NCBI GenBank assembly: GCA_013334845.1
Contig: JAAXWV010000063.1
Location: forward strand, 1 to 7,278
DNA: 7,278 nucleotides
Reading direction: 5' to 3'
Origin: Candidatus Roizmanbacteria bacterium
GTDB lineage: Bacteria > Patescibacteriota > Microgenomatia > UBA1406 > GWC2-37-13
Shown here: in pieces, positions 1-5,761 of the stretch
Numbering within the stretch: position 1 is the stretch's first letter
How the letters are laid out: every line of letters begins with the position of its first letter
The notes under the pieces: model-generated
Database searches by the model: none
What the model was told of the DNA's origin: nothing
The model's input: the letters and a program-made list of their open reading frames with translations, nothing else
Made by a program: the position numbers and the translations under genes

Positions 1-133
1 GCACGATACCGGTATTAGGTTCGATTGTGGCGAACGGATAATTAGCCGCCAAAATATCATTATTAGTCAGGGCGTTAAAAAGTGTTGATTTGCCGACATT
101 TGGCAAACCGACGATGCCGATTGATAGGCTCAT
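1..133 (-). CDS. ychF: Ribosome-binding ATPase YchF (OLA1/Obg-like), 5' end only
   Basis: The first 44 codons of YchF read leftward and leave the window. Visible are the P-loop G9-LPNVGKS-T17 and the diagnostic stretch NYPFATIEPN at residues 31-40 (switch region), both typical of the YchF/OLA1 family of TRAFAC P-loop proteins. Members bind ribosomes and prefer ATP over GTP; they are cytosolic and near-universal in bacteria, so this is probably the chromosomal neighbour of the island. The ATG at 133-131 is preceded by GGAAAGG (140-146 on the minus strand), with AAGG six bases from the start, which is a good ribosome binding site. The gene lies directly downstream of, and partly inside, the 3' end of a broken serine recombinase in a different frame. 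The family call is nearly certain; the remainder of the gene cannot be seen. Confidence 0.95.
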   Translation of the reverse strand, partial: MSLSIGIVGLPNVGKSTLFNALTNNDILAANYPFATIEPNTGIV

Positions 134-941
134 AGTTGACCTTTCCGACTGTTGCAAATGCTGGTACGGGTATTTGTCCGCATATTATCATCTCCTTTGG
201 GCTAGCTATTATTTTCGTTATTACTCGTTCGATTATGTGTTTCTTTTGTTCAAAATTAAGGTCGCTCAATTTTGTTGTCGTGCGTGATACGAGTTTTTCT
301 ACATCTATTTTACCAGTAATACCCCTGTTTTTAGAAGCAATAGCAAGTTCATCTTCGATAATAGATTTTCGTTTGTTTGTTGCACGCATATGATGATCTA
401 ACATCTCTTCGCTTATAATACCTTTGCCATAGGCTTCTATATAGCGTTTTTGCTCGTTTTCGACGTCTGTGAGAGACTTTCTTATCGTTTGTGTGTCATT
501 GAGTGGTTTGTTGATTTGTTGCGCCTTGAGCCATCTTTCTGCATGCGTTCGGATTTGTGCAGGATCGCTTAAAAGGGAGGCGATAGTTTTCCAAATTAGA
601 GAGTCTGCGACAGTTACATTTATTCCACCGACCGGGCATTGGTTGATGCGATCAAATGTTTTATGGCGACTTGTGCAGCGATAATACTTCTTGCCAGTCG
701 GGCCGTCGCCATTTCGATTTGCGCCACAGCTGCATTTAATTAGGCCTGTGAGTAGGTAGTCGTGTTTGCGATTGGTTGGTCTAAATTTAACATTTAGCTT
801 TAATTGATTTTGAACTTTTTTGAATAGCTGGTCACTTATAATAGGTTCGACTTTATGAATTATCCATTCAGTCCTATCGCGCTTGCATTCGTCCAGTTTT
901 CGCGTCGCAGATCTATCTCGTCGTATAATTTTAATAAAGAA
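75..941 (-). pseudogene. Large serine recombinase, C-terminal remnant without catalytic domain
   Basis: A continuous 288-codon frame encodes the C-terminal half of a large serine recombinase. Near its start is the junction typical of the PF07508 Recombinase domain (RTEWIIHKVEPIISDQLF). A zinc ribbon follows with C70, C72, C89 and C102 counted from the first open codon (LIKCSCG ... YYRC ... C). A charged, coiled-coil-like helix spans about residues 140-200, ending in the usual LNFEQKKHIIERV-type C-terminal strand. The N-terminal resolvase domain with its catalytic serine is absent, so the protein cannot cut DNA. No in-frame ATG, GTG or TTG occurs between the upstream stop (942-944) and the ATG at 404-402, so an intact start is missing as well. 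The frame ends 59 nt inside ychF (same strand, other frame), so its last residues are encoded by ychF DNA. I infer a decayed integrase whose element entered or left at the ychF 5' end. A frameshift from the upstream 101-codon gene is a less likely way to express it. Confidence 0.85.
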
Positions 942-1165
942 TTACTTTTTGCCGATTTCCTGATCAAACGTCGTACATTACGATTCATTTCGATTAATTC
1001 GTATCTTATTAAATTATGTCGAAGGGTTTCGTGAATTTTTTCGTCTTTATTTTCTATATCAGCAACATTTCTTGTGCGCATATGAAGGCCACGCGCTTTA
1101 TATATATCCAAAGCGTGCGAGTAGCTTTTTTCAAGTTGCGAAACAATAGTTTTTTCTGGTGTCAT
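860..1165 (-). CDS. Hypothetical 101-residue charged helical protein, coupled to XRE gene
   Basis: Not recognised. The protein is rich in K, R and E, with predicted helix throughout the first 75 residues (heptad-like stretch around LRHNLIRYELIEMNRNVRRLI). It has no signal peptide or membrane segment. Its ATG (1165-1163) overlaps the TGA of the XRE gene in an ATGA arrangement, with AAAGG three bases upstream, so the two are translationally coupled and probably act together. A role as partner or co-repressor of the XRE protein is a guess from context only. Its last 27 or so codons (about 941-860) overlap the recombinase-like frame, where recombinase homology seems to be the true signal. The C-terminus is therefore probably a chimera made by the deletion that removed the recombinase N-terminus, and the native protein may have been longer or ended differently. 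Confidence 0.55.
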   Translation of the reverse strand: MTPEKTIVSQLEKSYSHALDIYKARGLHMRTRNVADIENKDEKIHETLRHNLIRYELIEMNRNVRRLIRKSAKSNSLLKLYDEIDLRRENWTNASAIGLNG

Positions 1166-1422
1166 AGACCTTTAAGTAGGTCGCCGAGATCCACCTTCAT
1201 TACCTTAGCTAGTCGCCACATAGTGTGAACGCTAGGTGAGTGGTTGCCGTTTTCAATATGACCAACATAGGTTCTATAATATCCGGCTTTTTCAGAAAGT
1301 TGTTCTTGGCTAAGCCCAGTTTTTTCTCGCACAGAACGAAGTCGTTTGCCGATGTATGATGCAAACTTTTGCTTTTCAGCATTTTTCTGCAAACGAGTTA
1401 TGTTGCCAAGGTTTGGTTTCAT
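1162..1422 (-). CDS. XRE-family HTH transcriptional regulator
   Basis: An 86-residue Cro/C1-type (HTH_3) DNA-binding protein. The helix-turn-helix domain spans about residues 24-84: IGKRLRSVREKTGLSQEQLSEKAG carries the first helices with the conserved LSQEQLSEKAG turn, YYRTYVGHIENGNHSP is the recognition region with the typical I-E-N-G, and WRLAKVMKVDLGDLL closes the bundle. There is no extra sensor domain, so it is a minimal repressor, as in phage, plasmid and restriction-modification control. The ATG at 1422-1420 was chosen (weak AGAG before it); an in-frame TTG at 1440-1438 would add six residues. It is transcribed divergently from the plus-strand gene at 1488, with a strong inverted repeat between them, which suggests autoregulation and control of that operon. 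The gene downstream overlaps by 4 nt. The family is certain; the target is inferred from position. Confidence 0.92.
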   Translation of the reverse strand: MKPNLGNITRLQKNAEKQKFASYIGKRLRSVREKTGLSQEQLSEKAGYYRTYVGHIENGNHSPSVHTMWRLAKVMKVDLGDLLKGL

Positions 1423-1441
1423 ATCTCTATTAGAATCCAAT

Positions 1442-1473
1442 CACCAATACTAGACCACGCACTAGTGTTGGTG
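1442..1473. promoter_or_regulatory. Inverted repeat, likely XRE operator
   Basis: Arms CACCAATACTAG (1442-1453) and CTAGTGTTGGTG (1462-1473) pair at 11 of 12 positions (the exception is a T/G) around the 8-nt spacer ACCACGCA. The inner part of the right arm also sits in a perfect 8-nt palindrome, CACTAGTG (1460-1467). It occupies most of the 65-nt gap between the divergent XRE gene and the 1488 gene and lies over the proposed plus-strand promoter. There is no T-tract, and both flanking genes point away, so a terminator is unlikely. Binding by the adjacent XRE protein is inferred. Confidence 0.75.
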
Positions 1474-1480
1474 TTAAGAT
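1451..1480 (+). promoter_or_regulatory. Putative promoter for the 1488 operon
   Basis: An extended -10 is visible: TG (1472-1473), one base, then TAAGAT (1475-1480). A weak -35, TAGACC (1451-1456, four of six matches to TTGACA), lies 18 bp upstream. The right arm of the inverted repeat lies between the two elements, so a bound repressor would block it. The -10 ends only 7 nt before the ATG at 1488, so transcription from here would give a leaderless or nearly leaderless mRNA. If the GGTG leader reading is preferred instead, the real start site must lie further upstream. Confidence 0.45.
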
Positions 1481-1487
1481 GTAAATA

Positions 1488-2021
1488 ATGTTTAGTTTTT
1501 TGCTAAAAAAGAAGAAACAATATCGACCTGAATATATAGAGCATGTTATTGGAGTAGTTTTATCAAATCGATCAATATTTATAAACCCTGCAGATATATT
1601 TAGGACTAATATATACTCTGGATATGCAATTGGAAGGTTGTTTGAAAGAGATAAAAAACGCTTGAATGACGAGTTCGATTTTATCGCAATTCATTTTATT
1701 TATAATGCACTCAGTAATTTAGGTGTTGATATAGATACATTCAATAGCGCTCTTAAGTCGGTATTTGATAATTACGATATCGATGCTTCATATCGAGCTT
1801 TTTGCGATATAAGGATAGTTCAGTATTACCCATTAGACTATAGGGAATTGGCTACGGAATTTATCTCTAGTCTAAAAGTGCAAGATTTTCCGGAAAGATT
1901 CCAATCCGAATCGTGCCGAATATTGTCATGTCAATTCGAAGGAGTATATAAGAAAATGTCGAAATATATCCTTGCGGAACTAAAGGAGATTGGAAACGAC
2001 TATCTCATAGAAAGACCTTAG
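1488..2021 (+). CDS. Unrecognised 177-residue protein leading the SIR2-HerA gene set
   Basis: I do not recognise this family. The protein starts with a short hydrophobic stretch followed by four lysines (residues 7-10), then is mixed helical with many aromatic residues (IHFIYNALSNLG, YRAFCDIRIVQYYPLDYREL). It has four cysteines (residues about 106, 143 and 148 among them), no clear catalytic motif, and no convincing transmembrane segment. The only ATG near the start is at 1488; it lacks a normally spaced Shine-Dalgarno and is preceded by a start-stop ATGTAA (1479-1484). It is the first gene after the XRE operator and on the same strand as SIR2 and HerA, 147 nt before SIR2, so it is either an extra component, sensor or regulator of that system or independent cargo. 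It is very AT-rich, like the SIR2 gene, which suits horizontal transfer together. Its reality as a gene is well supported by length and position. Confidence 0.7.
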   Translation: MFSFLLKKKKQYRPEYIEHVIGVVLSNRSIFINPADIFRTNIYSGYAIGRLFERDKKRLNDEFDFIAIHFIYNALSNLGVDIDTFNSALKSVFDNYDIDASYRAFCDIRIVQYYPLDYRELATEFISSLKVQDFPERFQSESCRILSCQFEGVYKKMSKYILAELKEIGNDYLIERP

Positions 2022-2030
2022 TATTCAATA

Positions 2031-2120
2031 GTGCCTAATAAACTAAACGAGGATGATTATGAGGTGTTGGTTGAATATTTTTTGCTACTCGACGAAATAG
2101 AAAAATCTCTTAATGGATAG
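2031..2120 (+). CDS. Possible 29-residue small protein
   Basis: A GTG-started frame of 29 codons lies between the 177-residue gene and SIR2. It encodes an acidic, leucine-rich amphipathic helix (core YEVLVEYFLLLDEIEKSL). The composition looks more protein-like than random for AT-rich DNA, and it begins 9 nt after the preceding stop. However, there is no clear ribosome binding site, the start is GTG, and a frame this short can arise by chance. It could be a remnant of a longer protein or a coupling peptide. Confidence 0.3.
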   Translation: MPNKLNEDDYEVLVEYFLLLDEIEKSLNG

Positions 2121-2145
2121 AATAGCCTGTAATACATCTGATAAT

Positions 2146-2172
2146 AGGTGTAAAATGTCTATAGTGCTATGA
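2146..2172 (+). promoter_or_regulatory. SIR2 leader: AGGTG plus five-codon ORF overlapping the SIR2 start
   Basis: AGGTG (2146-2150), which matches the 3' part of the extended Shine-Dalgarno, stands four bases before ATG 2155. That ATG opens MSIVL and stops at TGA 2170-2172, overlapping the SIR2 ATG (2169) as ATGA. SIR2 itself has no well-placed ribosome binding site, so re-initiation after the mini-ORF would explain its translation. Alternatively TAAAAT (2151-2156) is a -10 and the SIR2 mRNA starts almost at its ATG; both readings cannot hold for the same transcript. Confidence 0.4.
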
Positions 2173-3326
2173 AAATTTATGCAACAAATTTCAAAGATAA
2201 TCCAACTGATCTTTCGTCAGTTGGTGGTGATGTTACTGAAAAGTTTCATCGATTATTATCTGATGCAATCAGTGCCGATAATTTACTAGTACTTGCTGGA
2301 TCTGGAGCATCCTTGGTTGTAGTTGATAGTAAGGGGAAGTCAGTCCTCCCTTCAATGGGGGATTTATGGAACGTGGCGAAAGGAGAAAAGGATTTTGCTG
2401 AAGTAGCAAGAATTGTAGGTTATGATATTACGAAAGAGAATATCGAGGGATTTCTATCTAGGTGTGAGAGCTCTCTAGAATTTATTTCTAAAGATGATAA
2501 GACTAAAGTTGAGAATTTGCTAAAAGTTATTAGATCTCGGATTGGTGAATTATGCGGGGTGGTGAATCCCGATACAGAACTAGATGTTCATGAGACATTT
2601 CTTAGGAAGTTAGTAAGAAGAAATCAAAGAAAAACTCGAACTAAAATATTTACAACTAACTATGACAAATGTTTCGAATTTGCGGCTTCGAAAACAGGTA
2701 TGATTCCTGTCGATGGGTTCTCTCACGTAATTCCTCAGAAGTATGATCCAATATATTTTACGTACGATTTTGTTAGACGTGATGATGACGAAGGCAAGAT
2801 AGAATTTTTGCCAAACGTATTTCAATTACTTAAGCTTCATGGCTCAATTGATTGGGCAAGAAGTGATAAGACAGGAGAAGTACATAAAGAGCAGAATTGT
2901 AAGGATCCGTTGATAATTTATCCTCACGATGGAAAGTTTAAACAATCGTTTGAACTTCCGTATTTAGATATAATTTCAGATTTTCAAAGGAGCTTGAGAA
3001 AAAACAGCACAACCATAATAGTATGTGGCTTTGGCTTTAATGATGATCATTTATCAAATATGATCGATTCCGCAGTTCGAACTAATGGTGAGCTAAAAAT
3101 TATTGTGGTGAATAGGACGATTGATATAAATAACAAGTATATCTCAAGGATGAAAAAACTTATTGAAAAGAATGATTGTCGGATTATGCTTGTCGAAGGT
3201 ACATTTGAAGATTTCTCCGAACATCTTCCTTATGTGATGCTTTCTCATACAGAGGAGGAGCTGCATAATGAGAGGACAAGTAGGGTGATCATCGAAGGGC
3301 TAAAAGTAGATGACCAGAAAGATTAA
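2169..3326 (+). CDS. SIR2-domain NADase of a SIR2-HerA (Nezha-type) defence system
   Basis: A 385-residue cytosolic protein with a SIR2-like (SIR2_2 type) fold from about residue 25 to 345. The nucleotide loop is LVLAGSGAS (residues 40-48). KIFTTNYDK (159-167) carries the catalytic-type asparagine N164. LLKLHGSIDW (220-229) supplies the catalytic histidine H224, and IIVCGFGFNDDH (283-294) closes the Rossmann site. All key residues are present, so the enzyme is predicted to be active. In characterised SIR2-HerA systems this subunit oligomerises with HerA and cleaves NAD+ on phage infection, causing abortive arrest. The partner is immediately next: the HerA start lies 17 nt inside this gene, implying coupled expression. 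No ribosome binding site precedes ATG 2169 at normal distance; a five-codon ORF overlaps it. Other standalone SIR2 defence families exist, but the HerA neighbour makes this assignment strong. Confidence 0.9.
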   Translation: MKIYATNFKDNPTDLSSVGGDVTEKFHRLLSDAISADNLLVLAGSGASLVVVDSKGKSVLPSMGDLWNVAKGEKDFAEVARIVGYDITKENIEGFLSRCESSLEFISKDDKTKVENLLKVIRSRIGELCGVVNPDTELDVHETFLRKLVRRNQRKTRTKIFTTNYDKCFEFAASKTGMIPVDGFSHVIPQKYDPIYFTYDFVRRDDDEGKIEFLPNVFQLLKLHGSIDWARSDKTGEVHKEQNCKDPLIIYPHDGKFKQSFELPYLDIISDFQRSLRKNSTTIIVCGFGFNDDHLSNMIDSAVRTNGELKIIVVNRTIDINNKYISRMKKLIEKNDCRIMLVEGTFEDFSEHLPYVMLSHTEEELHNERTSRVIIEGLKVDDQKD

Positions 3327-5007
3327 GGAAGTTCCTGTTAGTCCTTTCGATAAAGATAGATTCATAGGAACGGTTTTAAAAATAACACCCAATTATACCA
3401 AAGTTGCACTTCCATTCGCGTCTAAGCCGACAGCTAAACAACTACATGGTCAATATATAGGCGCAGGTGAAGTTGGAGAACTGGTCTTTTTCGAAGATAG
3501 CGATAGAACGATTTTAGGTAGAATCACTGAAGTCACTCTTGAAGATTCAGATATGATGAAAAAACAAACACAGCCCGAGCCAGTGCAGGCAAATAACCTG
3601 AGCTCAATAGGTATTATACAGCTATTGGCCCAATGGGATTTTATTACTGGTGAGGTAAGTAGGGGAATATCGAGATATCCAAGAATTGGCGCATTTGTAT
3701 ATTCGGCACATCCGAAATTAGTACAGTTAATTTCTCAGGGTGAAATTGAGAGTGGAGCGCCAGTTATTGATCTTGCATTGATACCCCATAGCGATGTCTC
3801 AGTTTCTGTTTTGCCAGAAGATCTATTTGGTAGGCATCTTGCAATTTTGGGTTCTAGCGGTGGAGGAAAAAGTTGGTCAGTGGCGAGGATTGTCCAGGAA
3901 ATTAGAGATAAAGGCGGAAAAGTTATACTTATCGATCCAACAGGTGAGTTTCACGCCACCGATGGGGGTACTGTTCATTTAGCGGTTAAGGAAGTTGAAC
4001 ATAAAAATGAGGAGCTGGTTTCTTTTTCATATAAACATTTGACCGAGAGCGATCTCTTCGCTATTTTTCAGCCGAGTTTGGGGATGCAGGCGCCAGCCCT
4101 ACGTTCGGCAATACGCCATCTTAAGCTAGTAGGACTTGATCCGAACTGTGCAGATGAAAACGGAATTGTTAAGATTGAAAGCAAATCGGATCTTGATCAT
4201 ATTATGCAGCTTGAACGTGAGAAGTTTAAAGAACTGATTAGACCCGGGGCTGATTTTAATATCATGAATTTAGTTGAGCAGATTCAGCAAGAATGTTATA
4301 AATTTGATAGCTACGGTAATTTGAAATTTGACGATTTCAAATACAGCGCTTGTTATCCAATGGTATCGCGTATTGAAGGGGCTATCATAAGTGACGAACT
4401 CGCATTTCTTTTTGACCCCAGCAGTGATGCATCACTAGTTGATAAAATAGATGAGTTCTTATGCGACGATACAACAAATGTACTACGCATTTCGTTAAAG
4501 AATGTTTCTTACGAGCGAAGTGCGCGAGAGATCTTAGTCAATAGTTTAGGTAGGTTGTTGCTTAACCGTGCTCGTAAGGGTGCATTTAAAGAACTCCCGA
4601 CAGTAATTGTATTAGACGAAGCTCACCAATTTCTTAATAAGAATATTGGTGACGAAGAAATGAGTTTTAAGCTTGATGCTTTCGGCTTAATCGCTAAGGA
4701 AGGCCGCAAATATGGGCTAACGACTGTATTAGCTACACAGCGACCTCGTGATATTCCTCATGACGTATTAAGCCAAATGGGATCGATGATTGTTCATAGG
4801 TTGGTAAATGAGGGTGATATTGCCGTTATCGAGAAGGCGTCAGGGGATTTGGATAAGAGTATATTAAACTTTTTGCCAACACTCAACCAAGGAGAGGCGA
4901 TTATATTAGGGACAGGACACCCGATACCGCTTACTATGCATATTATTCAACCAAACGAGAAACCTGATTCAAAAGGCCCTGATTACTCAAAATATTACAA
5001 AAAATAA
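3310..5007 (+). CDS. HerA-type hexameric ATPase, partner of SIR2
   Basis: A 565-residue member of the HerA/FtsK P-loop superfamily. An N-terminal HAS-barrel (about residues 18-77, beginning FIGTVLKITPNYTKVALPF) precedes the RecA-like core. Walker A is GSSGGGKS (181-188, K187) and is followed by LIDPTGEFH. Walker B is TVIVLDEAHQF (431-441, D436 and E437). The sensor-like ATQRPRDIP starts at residue 475, and MIVHRLVNEGD holds the conserved arginine R497. Nothing appears truncated. Archaeal HerA drives end resection with NurA; here no NurA nuclease follows, and the upstream SIR2 gene overlaps by 17 nt, so this is the ATPase of a SIR2-HerA defence complex. AAGGG about 10 nt before ATG 3310 lies inside the SIR2 gene and can support coupled initiation. 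Base use is slightly richer in G and C than in the two genes before it. The convergent minus-strand gene begins its 3' end 156 nt downstream. Confidence 0.92.
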   Translation: MTRKIKEVPVSPFDKDRFIGTVLKITPNYTKVALPFASKPTAKQLHGQYIGAGEVGELVFFEDSDRTILGRITEVTLEDSDMMKKQTQPEPVQANNLSSIGIIQLLAQWDFITGEVSRGISRYPRIGAFVYSAHPKLVQLISQGEIESGAPVIDLALIPHSDVSVSVLPEDLFGRHLAILGSSGGGKSWSVARIVQEIRDKGGKVILIDPTGEFHATDGGTVHLAVKEVEHKNEELVSFSYKHLTESDLFAIFQPSLGMQAPALRSAIRHLKLVGLDPNCADENGIVKIESKSDLDHIMQLEREKFKELIRPGADFNIMNLVEQIQQECYKFDSYGNLKFDDFKYSACYPMVSRIEGAIISDELAFLFDPSSDASLVDKIDEFLCDDTTNVLRISLKNVSYERSAREILVNSLGRLLLNRARKGAFKELPTVIVLDEAHQFLNKNIGDEEMSFKLDAFGLIAKEGRKYGLTTVLATQRPRDIPHDVLSQMGSMIVHRLVNEGDIAVIEKASGDLDKSILNFLPTLNQGEAIILGTGHPIPLTMHIIQPNEKPDSKGPDYSKYYKK

Positions 5008-5034
5008 AAATTTTGTGTGCGAACCAAGTATAGA

Positions 5035-5073
5035 GACAGAAAAGATAAAAGGGAAGGTGGGGTGCTTTCTGTC
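5035..5073. repeat. 8-bp inverted repeat downstream of HerA, possible 3' hairpin
   Basis: GACAGAAA (5035-5042) and TTTCTGTC (5066-5073) are perfectly complementary around a 23-nt purine-rich loop. It lies 27 nt past the HerA stop in the 156-nt convergent gap (5008-5163), where a shared terminator would be expected. No U-tract follows on either strand, so it is not a standard intrinsic terminator. It could be a weak mRNA 3' end, a protein site or chance. The rest of the gap holds an unusual G6 run (5091-5096) and nothing else I can name. Confidence 0.3.
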
Positions 5074-5163
5074 GCTCAGTACTTATAGCAGGGGGGCGTT
5101 TTATTGTGCTCGCGTAGAGAATGAGCAAGTTCTGACGATAATTACCACTGTTGACTGTATATA

Positions 5164-5748
5164 TTAATATGCATTTTTTAAATCAAAAAATTTATAGTCT
5201 TTTCCGTCGGCGCCCTTGAAGGGCTCATTGAAAATAGCTCGAATCCAGATTGTTCGGGGTGCGCTTAATTGGAACTCTATACTTTTAATTAGCATGTTGT
5301 AAGATGGCTTAATGTTTATTGGCTGATTCTCTAGTATCTTAACGAGACTAGAAGTGATGTCAATCCAAAATCCCTCTTTAATAAAAGGCTTGAACTCAAC
5401 GCCTTGCTCTTTCAAAAATCTGACCACTTCTGCTTGCATACTTTCAAAGTAGGCGAAGTTTATTGGCCCGGGGGCATGAAGATTGTTGTTCCCGATCATT
5501 ATTTTCATGCCTGCTTCGAAGTTTTTTAATACATCCAATGTGCTTTCATCTATCTTATCTTTGTTGATGTGTACTACCCAGTCGCAGTAGAATCTTAAAT
5601 GCTTATATTGATCATTGTTGTCGTGACCTCTTGAATGATCCAGGAGTTTGCGTGTTTGTACGAATAGGTAAGTGACTTCAACTTCCGTCCAGACCTTCGT
5701 ATGTTTAATGAGGTTGTCTAGTTTTTCTAGTATTTGTGGAATAGCCAT
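5164..5748 (-). CDS. Unrecognised 194-residue protein, second gene of minus-strand operon
   Basis: Function unknown. The N-terminal half is helical (ILEKLDNLIKHTKVWTEVEV, then TRKLLDHS) and contains YKHLRFYCDWVVHINKDKI, a motif-like aromatic stretch that reminds me of uncharacterised proteins near defence genes; I could not verify this. The C-terminal part appears mixed (SSLVKILENQPINIKPS, IEFQLSAPRTIWIRAIFNEPF). There is no signal peptide, membrane helix or obvious nuclease or NTPase motif. ATG 5748 was chosen: it falls 13 nt after the stop of the 380-residue gene. An in-frame TTG at 5787 would add 13 residues and overlap that gene by 26 nt, but no ribosome binding site supports it. The close spacing indicates one operon and a joint role with the upstream gene. 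Confidence 0.75.
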   Translation of the reverse strand: MAIPQILEKLDNLIKHTKVWTEVEVTYLFVQTRKLLDHSRGHDNNDQYKHLRFYCDWVVHINKDKIDESTLDVLKNFEAGMKIMIGNNNLHAPGPINFAYFESMQAEVVRFLKEQGVEFKPFIKEGFWIDITSSLVKILENQPINIKPSYNMLIKSIEFQLSAPRTIWIRAIFNEPFKGADGKDYKFFDLKNAY

Positions 5749-5761
5749 ACGGATATCTATA

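Noticed and set aside
469..684. Plus-strand open frame opposite the recombinase remnant.
   Set aside because: It is the complement of a frame with clear zinc-ribbon recombinase similarity; its own translation shows no domain or start signal.
75..941. Recombinase as an active integrase or a DNA invertase.
   Set aside because: The catalytic resolvase domain is missing, no in-frame start exists, and no invertible segment with flanking repeats was seen.
1016..1228. Plus-strand open frame opposite the XRE gene and its partner.
   Set aside because: It is antisense to a confident HTH gene, and the protein is low-quality hydrophobic sequence without a ribosome binding site.
1442..1473. The inverted repeat as an intrinsic terminator.
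   Set aside because: Both flanking genes are transcribed away from it, and no T-tract follows either arm.
3794..3982. Second-frame open stretch within HerA.
   Set aside because: It overlaps the Walker A region of a confident gene on the same strand; no family resemblance.
3310..5007. HerA as the housekeeping HerA-NurA resection ATPase or FtsK.
   Set aside because: There is no NurA gene or FtsK gamma/membrane domain, and the gene overlaps a SIR2-domain gene, which fits the defence pair.
147..5153. ACTGTTG at 148-154 and 5147-5153 as direct repeats marking element ends.
   Set aside because: Seven bases is expected by chance in a window this size, and the positions do not match any other border signal.
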